In this document: positions 53,171 to 59,623 of the stretch, in pieces
Layout: each line of letters starts with the position of its first letter
How positions within the stretch are numbered: the stretch's first letter is position 1
Origin: a virus
Direction: 5' to 3' (one strand)
Virus record (IMG/VR): IMGVR_UViG_3300043219_000134
Span: 1 to 59,972 of that record
Length of the DNA: 59,972 nucleotides
The notes under the pieces: generated by a model
Seen by the model: only the letters and a program-made list of their open reading frames with translations
What the model was told of the DNA's origin: nothing
The model's database searches: none
Translations under genes and position numbers: made by a program

Positions 53171-53662
53171 CTAATCTTTATAGTACTCGAGGCGTTCACC
53201 AAACTTGAACTTATCTAACTCGTCGTCAGTCAGTTCGGTCATGAGTGAACCTTCAATACGTTCCATAGAAGTATTTAGTAGAACATATCTAACACCTTTT
53301 GAAGCGTCAAACTTCATTTCTATGTAGATACCTACTTGGTCGTTGTTGTCAGACATTCGATACATCTTGTGCGGTACAAAACATGAGCCTTGTGGCTTAA
53401 CATTGTCCATTTCTACGAAGATGTAATCTACCATTACTGGTATATCAGAATACATGGTTGTTACCGCGAATCTCATATCATCTGTTAATACGGCATTGAT
53501 CTCTTTTCCGTGACCACCTATAACAACTTGAAGGAACGCTTGATTCTGTTCACACAGATTTAACGCTCCCTTGTCGTCTTCTAGATACTTATACAGTAAA
53601 CTTACTGCATAATCGTCTTTGATGGTGATTTTCACCTTTTGTACTGTTTCTTCTTTGCTCAT
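53171..53662 (-). CDS. Hypothetical protein, 163 aa
   Basis: Acidic beta-rich protein with no recognised motif. Strong AGGAGGCTC ribosome site. Upstream (53663-53883) is an unusual array of RNA folds including elements E3, E4 and hairpin H5, so expression is probably controlled at the RNA level. Confidence 0.7.
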   Translation of the reverse strand: MSKEETVQKVKITIKDDYAVSLLYKYLEDDKGALNLCEQNQAFLQVVIGGHGKEINAVLTDDMRFAVTTMYSDIPVMVDYIFVEMDNVKPQGSCFVPHKMYRMSDNNDQVGIYIEMKFDASKGVRYVLLNTSMERIEGSLMTELTDDELDKFKFGERLEYYKD

Positions 53663-53686
53663 TCTTGAGCCTCCTAAATAATTGGA

Positions 53687-53708
53687 TTTAGTCGCCTATG
53701 CAACTAAA
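53687..53708 (-). promoter_or_regulatory. AUAG-loop hairpin H5 before 53171-53662
   Basis: TTTAGTTGC-ATAG-GCGACTAAA, 9 bp with one U-G, 25 bases before the start codon. Core GCATAGGC. Confidence 0.65.
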
Positions 53709-53742
53709 GAAAGAGAGCCTGTCGTCGAAAACTGCTCTCTAA

Positions 53743-53788
53743 ACTACTAGTGGGGACTCGAACCCCATGTACTCCACCGTTCTAGTAG
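53743..53788 (-). ncRNA. Mini-tRNA-like element E3
   Basis: CTACTAG, 14-nt linker, TGGGG-TTCGAGT-CCCCA, CTAGTAG: all seven terminal pairs and all five T-stem pairs form, with a canonical T-loop. D and anticodon arms are absent. Confidence 0.65.
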
Positions 53789-53839
53789 TAGTGATTACCT
53801 TTTCACGTTTGTATTCATCCGAGGGAGGTATACCCTCTA

Positions 53840-53882
53840 TGGGAAAAGGCGGAATCGAACCGCCGATTAAAAACCTTATTCC
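53840..53882 (-). ncRNA. Mini-tRNA-like element E4
   Basis: T-arm GGCGG-TTCGATT-CCGCC followed by TTTTCCC-A. The 5' partner (GGAATAA, 5 of 7 pairs) is imperfect. It starts one base after the stop of the L7/L12-domain gene. The T-arm itself is certain; the terminal helix is weak. Confidence 0.45.
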
Positions 53883-53883
53883 G

Positions 53884-54306
53884 TTAAATCTTTTTTACGA
53901 GTGTAATTAAAAAAGTTGAGCTACCAAACCATTGTTCCTCAAAATTCCTTGCTTCTTTTTCTGTAGCAAAGGTTTTTATTGTTGAAGGGACTGCTTCAAC
54001 AAGATCTTTTGCTTCTTTAAGACCAAGACCAGTTGCTCCACGAATAACTTTAAGTGTAGGAATTATCATTCCATCAGTGAACTTTACAAATCTCACAGCC
54101 CACTCTTCTCTAAAAGTTGGGTTGTCTACTGCGGGTAAGTCTTCCTCTTTAATTACTTTACGAGTTAACGTAATGTCGTACTCTGAACTAAGTAGTTCTG
54201 CGTATTTTAAGGTGCTTTTTAAAGATACACAAAATGTAGCTATAGAGTCCAGTTCAGTTCTGTCTCTAAGTTTTACTAATTCATCTTTTATTTCGTTTGT
54301 TGTCAT
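53884..54306 (-). CDS. Ribosomal L7/L12 C-terminal-like protein, 140 aa
   Basis: Residues about 65-137 include PTLKVIRGATGLGLKEAKDLV (in two parts, about 73-93), the hallmark sequence of the L7/L12 C-terminal domain, with a following segment (KEARNFEEQWFG) in the right place. The N-terminal 65 residues are not the L12 stalk-dimer domain. It could bind or decoy translation factors. Followed by E4. Overlaps the next upstream gene by four bases. Confidence 0.75.
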   Translation of the reverse strand: MTTNEIKDELVKLRDRTELDSIATFCVSLKSTLKYAELLSSEYDITLTRKVIKEEDLPAVDNPTFREEWAVRFVKFTDGMIIPTLKVIRGATGLGLKEAKDLVEAVPSTIKTFATEKEARNFEEQWFGSSTFLITLVKKI

Positions 54307-54803
54307 TTTCGCTCCTCGAAAAAGCCCTTCTCTAAGGACTTGTATTCAGCTAAAATGTACTTTTCAGCAGTACCCAATGCCCGGACTCGATAAGCCCACG
54401 CAACTGTCTCCCCAAGCTGTTTCCTAGTCAGCCTAGTTGCTTTGTCAGCTTGTATAAGAGATAGTATATATATAGGCTCGAATTGGTAATACTTACTTAG
54501 CATTATTACATAACGCATAGTCTCGTCGGTTATTAGTATTTCCCCATAGATAGGATCGTGTATTATTGTATCTACGTAGGGTTTTTTCATTATAGGCACA
54601 GGTGTAAAGATTGTACCTATCCGTTTATCTTCATACTTAGTCTTAAGTACGTCATAGTAAGGGTCATTTAGGACTCGACCCTTGTCTAAATCCCAAGCCA
54701 ATACCGCAATTGAATAGTACTCCTTAGTAATTCTATTCTCTGGATATGGACTTGCCGATAGTAGTAAAAAGACTATACCTAAAAAGGTCAATACTCGTTT
54801 CAT
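54303..54803 (-). CDS. Secreted hypothetical protein, 166 aa
   Basis: I start at ATG 54801-54803 (GGAGGGACT upstream, ATGA overlap with the previous gene). Residues about 1-18 form a signal peptide. The mature part has proline-rich strands and a charged helical C-terminus. The segment around ALGTAEKYILAEYK could suggest a lytic transglycosylase-type fold, but catalytic residues are not clear. Confidence 0.6.
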   Translation of the reverse strand: MKRVLTFLGIVFLLLSASPYPENRITKEYYSIAVLAWDLDKGRVLNDPYYDVLKTKYEDKRIGTIFTPVPIMKKPYVDTIIHDPIYGEILITDETMRYVIMLSKYYQFEPIYILSLIQADKATRLTRKQLGETVAWAYRVRALGTAEKYILAEYKSLEKGFFEERK

Positions 54804-54967
54804 AGTCCCTCCGTTATCACTACGAGCATCAGTAAGATTACGTAAACCTCTCCAAGAATAAAAAAACATCTAATCATTGGATCATTGGTTTCGACAAAGG
54901 ATACTATAGCCAAAACAGTGAAGGCTGCCCCACATAACATTATGAAAATAAATAAAGCTATTAACAT
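54800..54967 (-). CDS. Small membrane protein, 55 aa
   Basis: Two membrane helices (about 2-24 and 34-51) and a short polar loop. AAAGGAGTAAAT upstream, just behind hairpin H6. Overlaps the next gene as ATGA. Role unknown. Confidence 0.65.
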   Translation of the reverse strand: MLIALFIFIMLCGAAFTVLAIVSFVETNDPMIRCFFILGEVYVILLMLVVITEGL

Positions 54968-54977
54968 ATTTACTCCT

Positions 54978-54995
54978 TTGATGCCTATGCACCAA
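54978..54995 (-). promoter_or_regulatory. AUAG-loop hairpin H6 before 54800-54967
   Basis: TTGGTGC-ATAG-GCATCAA, 7 bp with one G-U, directly followed by AGGAG. Core GCATAGGC. Confidence 0.6.
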
Positions 54996-54999
54996 GTAA

Positions 55000-55062
55000 A
55001 GCTAGTCGAGGGACTCGAACCCTGCAAGCAAACACCATATAAGCTCTCAACCAGAAACTAAC
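55000..55062 (-). ncRNA. tRNA-like element E5, longer form
   Basis: GTTAGTT pairs with GACTAGC (7 pairs, two G-U). Between them are a 31-nt segment starting TCTGGTTGAGAGC (D-arm-like) and a T-arm CAGGG-TTCGAGT-CCCTC with one mismatch. At 63 nt it is intermediate between the mini elements and a full tRNA. A perfect hairpin GTGGGA-GATA-TCCCAC precedes it at 55063-55080. Confidence 0.45.
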
Positions 55063-55146
55063 TGTGGGATATCTCCCACATAGATAGTAGTAAAAACAGT
55101 GACTTTTCGTCTAAGGTAGCCACCACCTGATTTTTATTTAGTACAT

Positions 55147-55467
55147 CTAAGATATACTGTGCCAAGACCTAATAAAGTTTAAGTCTCGCCTGTTTATCGA
55201 TACACGTTGATGGGGTTCAACCCCACTAGGCACGATTTCGCTACCCTCCGTAAAGCCTAAGCCCTTACTTAATAGGTACAGATGAATATAATATGATCTT
55301 ATCGATTTTATTATATATTCCTTACTCGTCGTCGGACTCCTTGCCCGATAGAGAATCACGGTGCAAACCTCGGTTTGTGTTCCATGACGTATTACCTCTT
55401 CTTCCAGGGATGTGTTGCAAGACACAATCAGAAAAGATATTAAAAGAGTTATTAGTAGTTTTAGCAT
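55147..55467 (-). CDS. Predicted small lipoprotein, 106 aa
   Basis: Signal peptide with lipobox LIVSC (about 13-17), so probably lipidated. ATG behind AAAGGAGGTAGTT. The C-terminal third is coded over a strong GTGGGGTTGAACCCCAT hairpin, so the reading frame may be constrained by RNA structure. Could be an o-spanin-like or exclusion lipoprotein. Confidence 0.6.
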   Translation of the reverse strand: MLKLLITLLISFLIVSCNTSLEEEVIRHGTQTEVCTVILYRARSPTTSKEYIIKSIRSYYIHLYLLSKGLGFTEGSEIVPSGVEPHQRVSINRRDLNFIRSWHSIS

Positions 55468-55481
55468 AACTACCTCCTTTA

Positions 55482-55526
55482 TGGAGAAAATGGGAATCGA
55501 ACCCAAACTTATGTACCAACTTCTCT
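55482..55526 (-). ncRNA. Mini-tRNA-like element E6
   Basis: AGAGAAG, 13-nt linker, TTGGG-TTCGATT-CCCAT, TTTCTCC-A. Six of seven terminal pairs and four of five T-stem pairs form. The 5' strand and linker are the last codons and stop of the gene at 55509-55715. Confidence 0.5.
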
Positions 55527-55715
55527 AAATGCAAACTTAAGCAATTCTATAGATACTACGTAACCTTCATAACCTTCTGCGCTTATATATACAGTAGTAG
55601 TTTCTTCAATGCTTATTATTTTGTCTATACTCATTTTAGTCCCTTTAGGAACATCTTCTCGTCTTGCTCTAGACGAGTCTGGTTCTAATACCATGTCATA
55701 TTTTGCTTCAAACAT
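55509..55715 (-). CDS. Hypothetical protein, 68 aa
   Basis: Small beta-rich protein; no family recognised. AAAGGAGTAAATA upstream. Its stop codon lies inside element E6. Confidence 0.65.
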   Translation of the reverse strand: MFEAKYDMVLEPDSSRARREDVPKGTKMSIDKIISIEETTTVYISAEGYEGYVVSIELLKFAFREVGT

Positions 55716-55729
55716 TATTTACTCCTTTA

Positions 55730-55775
55730 TTAGTCAAGGGGGAGTCGAACCCCCACTAGATCACCAGATTAACTT
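55730..55775 (-). ncRNA. Mini-tRNA-like element E7
   Basis: AAGTTAA, 14-nt linker TCTGGTGATCTAGT, GGGGG-TTCGACT-CCCCC, TTGACTA-A. Six of seven terminal pairs and a perfect T-stem form. The stop codon of the gene at 55774-56094 overlaps the 5' strand. Confidence 0.55.
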
Positions 55776-56094
55776 AAGTATAGAACTCAATACCTTCTGG
55801 AAGGTCTAAGCCCATTGCTTTACCAGTTGCAATGATAACTTTGAACAACTCGTTCAAATCATCCGTTGCAAACTCTTCGGTTAGCTCCGGTGTAAGAAGT
55901 GCCTTCGGTGCGAATCTAAAAGCAAGGTTTCTCACTTCTTTTTCGTTCTGAAACTTCACCTCGATAGGTGCATTGTCCCCTAACTGAACTGTAACAATTG
56001 CACTGCAAGCGTTGTTACTTAAAACTTTCTTTGCAGGGATTGATGAATTACCACCACCAATTGGCTCTCTTGTATTTAATACTCTAATTTCCAT
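55774..56094 (-). CDS. Hypothetical protein, 106 aa
   Basis: Soluble acidic protein with a glycine-rich N-terminal loop (REPIGGGNSS) and a helical C-terminus. GGAGACAAA upstream. No family recognised. Confidence 0.65.
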   Translation of the reverse strand: MEIRVLNTREPIGGGNSSIPAKKVLSNNACSAIVTVQLGDNAPIEVKFQNEKEVRNLAFRFAPKALLTPELTEEFATDDLNELFKVIIATGKAMGLDLPEGIEFYT

Positions 56095-56102
56095 TTTGTC
56101 TC

Positions 56103-56600
56103 CTATGACGGGTTATTTAATATTCTTGAAGGGTTAAATCCCTTTAAGTGCTGTACTGCTACTGGGATACCATCGGGTCTAGTAATGGCATGCCAGATTT
56201 TTCTAAACAAGATGTAATCTTCTTCCGAGAGCATCCTATTTGTTGTTAATTCATGTAACCTTTTAAGGTACAGTCCTCGACGGATCATATTTTCTTTTAA
56301 CGGGCATGAACCATGCTCCTGATATCTCTTATCGTATGTAACTAGTTTATCTAGTACATACTCGTTGCCTTTTTCCCTGTCTTGCCGTAGTAGACCAATT
56401 TCAGTTATGGCATGACCAGCACTACTGTATATACCAAAGAGCCAATCTATTGACCAGTAGTTTAAAAAGCCTGTCTTATAGATTTTAAGCTCCTCTGCAT
56501 TAGAGAGCCTTTTCTCGTTGGTTACATTTATACGGACTTTCCAATCCTCAGAAGGGGCGCAAGTATATCCGTAAGTAAATCTATTTTTACCGGGTTGCAT
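56103..56600 (-). CDS. Hypothetical protein, 165 aa
   Basis: Soluble, aromatic-rich and basic, with predicted helices in the second half. AAAGGAGTAAAT upstream. No motif recognised. Confidence 0.65.
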   Translation of the reverse strand: MQPGKNRFTYGYTCAPSEDWKVRINVTNEKRLSNAEELKIYKTGFLNYWSIDWLFGIYSSAGHAITEIGLLRQDREKGNEYVLDKLVTYDKRYQEHGSCPLKENMIRRGLYLKRLHELTTNRMLSEEDYILFRKIWHAITRPDGIPVAVQHLKGFNPSRILNNPS

Positions 56601-56602
56601 AT

Positions 56603-57151
56603 TTACTCCTTTCTCATTCGGGCAATCTCGATGTCGATTACGGAAGCTAGTTCCGTTTCGGAATTAGTAAGTATCGTAAAGGACTTACTACGGGATCGGT
56701 CTTCGTCCTGATCGTTATGGAAGGTGTAAAAGTTACCCTCTGGATAGATCACTAAGACCGGACATTTCCAACGGGGGAGATCCATTGCATCGACTATGTG
56801 CATTTTCTCTTTAAAACCAGACATTTCTAGGTGGGTCTGTAATAGGCGCACCATTGCATTATGAAAGTGCAGATTGATAATGTCTGCTCCGGCATAATAA
56901 ATATTGATGGTCTTTTTTTCCGAGATATTAAGTTCTTTTACTACTTGGACTAATTCTTCTTCGGTAGCATTCTCGACACGCTCTTTAAGACGGAACTTCT
57001 CTAAGTCATCTTCATCTTTTTGTTTTTTGTCAAAGCTTTTTTTAAGCATCGACATTACCCAACCTATAATAAATATTACTAACCCCCAGAATAATGCAAC
57101 GTAGAAATGACTTCCTAGTGACCATTCATGGACTTTTAATAAAATTTCCAT
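56603..57151 (-). CDS. Membrane-anchored hypothetical protein, 182 aa
   Basis: N-terminal membrane helix (about 17-35), a charged coiled-coil linker (about 40-75), then a cytoplasmic mixed domain (about 78-182). AAAGGAGAAC upstream; hairpin H7 precedes it. A phage motif variant (AACGGGGGAG) at 56770. No family. Confidence 0.65.
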   Translation of the reverse strand: MEILLKVHEWSLGSHFYVALFWGLVIFIIGWVMSMLKKSFDKKQKDEDDLEKFRLKERVENATEEELVQVVKELNISEKKTINIYYAGADIINLHFHNAMVRLLQTHLEMSGFKEKMHIVDAMDLPRWKCPVLVIYPEGNFYTFHNDQDEDRSRSKSFTILTNSETELASVIDIEIARMRKE

Positions 57152-57174
57152 AAGTTCTCCTTTTATTTTTTATT

Positions 57175-57190
57175 TCCTGTCTATACAGGA
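57175..57190 (-). promoter_or_regulatory. AUAG-loop hairpin H7 before 56603-57151
   Basis: TCCTGT-ATAG-ACAGGA, 6 bp. Core GTATAGAC. The ribosome site lies about 12 bases further, unlike the other members. Confidence 0.55.
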
Positions 57191-57192
57191 TA

Positions 57193-57240
57193 AAGCAACA
57201 AGGGGAGTCGAACCCCTCCAATACCTTTTTGCTAACTGCT
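57193..57240 (-). ncRNA. Mini-tRNA-like element E8
   Basis: AGCAGTT, 16-nt linker, AGGGG-TTCGACT-CCCCT, TGTTGCT-T. Six of seven terminal pairs (two G-U) and a perfect T-stem. An alternative 5' strand AGCAAAA is closer. Overlaps the stop of the gene at 57232-57489. Confidence 0.5.
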
Positions 57241-57489
57241 CTCACTAGCTTGATTTGCTTTTAGTTTTTCTAATCTCTCTTCTAAATCAGCTATTTCGTT
57301 CTGTATTAATTCTGACTCAGTAAATCTCTTCTGTGCATCATACCGCATGGAACCACCTGTTTCACCCATTTCCTGTACTACTAAATGGGTTGCCCCGTTT
57401 TCTTTAGCAGATTTAAGAAAGGTTATAATTTCATCTATAGGGTTTTGACAACTACCTGTAAATATATTTACAGTCTTACTAAAATTCAT
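57232..57489 (-). CDS. Hypothetical protein, 85 aa
   Basis: Starts at ATG 57487-57489 behind AAAAGGAGACAAT. Small mixed domain then a C-terminal coiled coil (EIADLEERLEKLKAN). It is the first gene after the large non-coding tract. No family. Confidence 0.65.
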   Translation of the reverse strand: MNFSKTVNIFTGSCQNPIDEIITFLKSAKENGATHLVVQEMGETGGSMRYDAQKRFTESELIQNEIADLEERLEKLKANQASESS

Positions 57490-57539
57490 ATTGTCTCCTT
57501 TTATTCTTAAAGCAACGGGGCAGTTTGACCCACCCAAGA

Positions 57540-58768
57540 AACTCTTTTGTCTCTCTGAACATCCCCGAAGGGACTTCGCGTCACTATTTATTTAGAAGTA
57601 TTTTTGTTAATTTTATTTAGCTTCGTGCTTAAGTAATAGTGCTCGCTTATGGTATGGCGCTTTCATCGGGGTCTAAGTGGGGAATCATTCCTGATTTCCA
57701 TATCGCCAAGGTTGCTAATCCCTGTTGTGCGCCTTTCTATATTTGACCTTCAACTACTATTACTCCCCTTCCTTTACGACAGGTGTATTTTAATAAACAA
57801 TACTTTTGTCTTCGGCATGGGGCACATGACCAGATTTCTTACCGTCTGGCTTGGTCGAGTCACTTCTGACTCGTAACACATTGGTAGGTTGAGAAAGTCC
57901 TCGAGATTACTTATCGCCCATAAGGACTATAAATTGGTAATCTTTTTAACTCAACAGTAGTTTCAAGCATTCTGGAATTGTCTGTTCCTAGAATAACTAT
58001 CATGCAAATAGACTATCTTAAAGCAGTAATATGTTCTTTTCCACCGACTCTCACGGCTACCCACTTCGTCTACAAGCGACCTTTTTGTCCACGGGGTATT
58101 ACCCCGATTCGTGTTTGGGTTTCCTAGTCCCTCAACCGCGCAAGCCTTACTCTCACACTCTTTGCGGTTTCTACCTGCCAGTTAATATTTCAATGATCTA
58201 AACCACCTACTACTAAATATCTGACTCTGTCCATGCGACTGTAGAATATATCTCAATTCCATCTCGCCCCGTCTTGGACTTAATTATTTATTGGGCTATA
58301 TCTCGTCCCGTAGTGTTCACTGATTATACTGGTTGAACTCCCAGATTTAGACTTGTGTAATATAAGCCTGAAAGGGTTAACTTGGCTTTGAACCATAATC
58401 TATAACTGCACTATAAATAGGGTCATATTTCCGTGACTGAATTTGTCTAGTTCAGGCGTGTCTATAAATAGTGTCGGTTACAATTAAATTAACCTTAAGA
58501 GTGTACCGGATGCTTTGATACTAAGTCGCCGATTACTCTCGCCTTTAAATAAATACCCCACTCTATTAGGATAAGTTTGTTAATTAACTAGTCAGCAGAA
58601 GGGGTATCAATCCCAAAATAGACCTGTACGAGATACGATCGGGTTTGACCCTAGTGACACCCCCTTGGACTCACTCGCTCTCTTGGACTCTTTATTATTT
58701 ACCCATGATAACCACCTCCCATTCTTTGTTCTACAACAATGTGTTGTGCAAGTAACCTCTATTAGATA
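57540..58768 (-). ncRNA. Candidate giant structured non-coding RNA, ~1.2 kb
   Basis: No gene with good features is present between 57490 and 58910, an extreme gap in a genome that otherwise leaves few bases unused. A strong leftward promoter starts it. On the minus strand there are many folds: CGAGTCA-GAAG-TGACTCG (57856-57873), CGGGG-TAATA-CCCCG (58092-58106), GTCCC-TTCG-GGGAT with a C(UUCG)G loop (57561-57574) and an 11-bp helix between 58655-58666 and 58599-58609 enclosing further hairpins. Such phage RNAs (GOLLD, ROOL) are known; identity with them is not claimed. Confidence 0.55.
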
Positions 58769-58774
58769 CTTACA

Positions 58775-58803
58775 ACTTTAACATGGGGTTAAAAGGTTGT
58801 CAA
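58775..58803 (-). promoter_or_regulatory. Strong promoter of the large non-coding tract
   Basis: TTGACA (58798-58803), 17 bases, TAAAGT (58775-58780) preceded by TG (extended -10 type). Predicted start near 58768, reading into the gene-free tract. Confidence 0.65.
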
Positions 58804-58835
58804 GGACTTTTTTTAAAAGTTCAATGGTTTTGCTA

Positions 58836-58866
58836 TTTAACAGGATACTATTTGCAACCTGTTAAA
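58836..58866 (-). other. 9-bp hairpin downstream of 58911-59285
   Basis: TTTAACAGG, 13-base loop, CCTGTTAAA, perfect. It lies between the end of the upstream gene and the promoter at 58775-58803. No T-run follows, so it may insulate or process rather than terminate. Confidence 0.4.
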
Positions 58867-58910
58867 GTCCAATAGAGTATTTAACAACTCTACTTAGGTA
58901 TTCTATAGGG

Positions 58911-59285
58911 TTAACTTAAACCTGTCAACTCTTTTTGTATTTTATTTTGCATTTCTTTTTTCCAGATTATTCTGTAAGACATTTTATAGTTCTCATTTAA
59001 GAACTTATAGAAAGATGGCTTACAAATAGTCTGTTCTGTGAATGTTCCTGTGTATTGCTCCGCACAATATTCATTTATGAAGCGTACCAGAGCTTTTAAC
59101 TGAGAGTAACCATTACTATAATATATATTTGCTACAATAACTAATCGAAATCTATCATGTTTATATACATATGCCTCAGTTATATTTTTATCCTGCCTAG
59201 CTAAGACTAATTTTATTATACCTTTACCATCCAGAGTGTCAGTAATAGCATAACGATTCATAGTATGTTTAATTTTCTCAATCAT
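58911..59285 (-). CDS. Hypothetical protein, 124 aa
   Basis: Basic soluble protein with a lysine-rich C-terminus; no recognised motif. GGAGGTAAAATT before the ATG; overlaps the previous gene by four bases. Confidence 0.7.
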   Translation of the reverse strand: MIEKIKHTMNRYAITDTLDGKGIIKLVLARQDKNITEAYVYKHDRFRLVIVANIYYSNGYSQLKALVRFINEYCAEQYTGTFTEQTICKPSFYKFLNENYKMSYRIIWKKEMQNKIQKELTGLS

Positions 59286-59623
59286 AATTTTACCTCCGGT
59301 AATTCTAGTCTAAAGAAGTTTAATAGCTTATTACAAGACTTTTTCCAGTCTCGTTGATTGAGCCGTAGCTTCTTATTTGGTTCTAGTGTATTAAAATGCT
59401 GTCCTGAGTGCTTCTTCTCCTCGGGTAGTAGATTCCTACAGATTACGTTTAACGAGCCGTCACGGTTACGTATAGAGACGGAAAAGAGTTTAAAAGTCTT
59501 TTCTCCCCGTTCGTTATCAGTACCAGTAAAATCAAACTCAACATTAAATAGGTTTGACTTATAGTGGTTATCTGTTAGCCTTACAAGGGCTATTCGATCT
59601 ATATTAAGGCTTTGCTTTTTCAT
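59282..59623 (-). CDS. Hypothetical protein, 113 aa
   Basis: I start at ATG 59621-59623 with AAGGATTCAAC upstream; an earlier in-frame start would overlap the neighbour more. Basic, beta-rich first half and helical C-terminus. Overlaps the previous gene by 20 bases. Confidence 0.65.
   Translation of the reverse strand: MKKQSLNIDRIALVRLTDNHYKSNLFNVEFDFTGTDNERGEKTFKLFSVSIRNRDGSLNVICRNLLPEEKKHSGQHFNTLEPNKKLRLNQRDWKKSCNKLLNFFRLELPEVKL

Larger units (their letters stand above)
53663..53883 (-). promoter_or_regulatory. Structured leader array between two genes
   Basis: Non-coding 221-base interval holding, in transcript order, E4 (T-arm element), a GAGG...CCTC hairpin, E3, a 7-bp AGAGAGC/GCTCTCT hairpin and H5, then the ribosome site. 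No ORF with a good start is seen. Confidence 0.5.
2715..56779. repeat. Dispersed 10-bp motif family GACGGGGGAG, 33 sites
   Basis: G-form on the plus strand begins at 3298, 10845 (last base A), 12682, 20504, 23251, 26918, 29414, 32682, 36670, 37934, 40823, 46881, 51705, 56770. C-form (CTCCCCCGTC on plus) begins at 2715, 6008, 7947, 11498, 16907, 21686, 24129, 28029, 31285, 32142, 33646, 36267, 36752, 38160, 38838, 41149, 45724, 47485, 52186. 24 are exact 10-mers; 8 more keep ACGGGGGAG. Many C-forms continue as AGA or AGN. Sites fall in all reading frames. Confidence 0.95.

Noticed and set aside
53900-53945. GGTAGCTCAAC on the minus strand, which looks like a tRNA D-arm before element E4
   Set aside because: It is inside the coding sequence of the L7/L12-domain gene and no matching acceptor or anticodon stem exists at tRNA spacing.
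55158-55236. A tRNA-length fold on the plus strand with GTGCC...GGCAC ends and a GGGGTTCAACCCC hairpin
   Set aside because: The T-loop would have only five bases, D and anticodon stems do not form well, and the strand is opposite to all transcription here. It lies within a lipoprotein gene.
55322-55534. 70-codon frame overlapping the small lipoprotein gene
   Set aside because: It is a shadow of the lipoprotein gene and element E6; it has no ribosome site and no signal features.
57510-57540. A ninth T-arm-like hairpin, GGGTCAAACTGCCC, on the minus strand just before 57489
   Set aside because: Loop size and stem pairs do not fit a T-arm and no 5' partner for the terminal helix was found, though its 3' flank (GTTGCTTTA) resembles that of E8.
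57649-57876. 75-codon open frame on the plus strand in the gene-free tract
   Set aside because: No ribosome site, an odd hydrophobic composition and wrong strand for the region; it overlaps the candidate RNA hairpins.
57538-58910. A self-splicing intron in the gene-free tract
   Set aside because: No interrupted gene flanks it, and I could not find the core elements of group I or II introns by eye.
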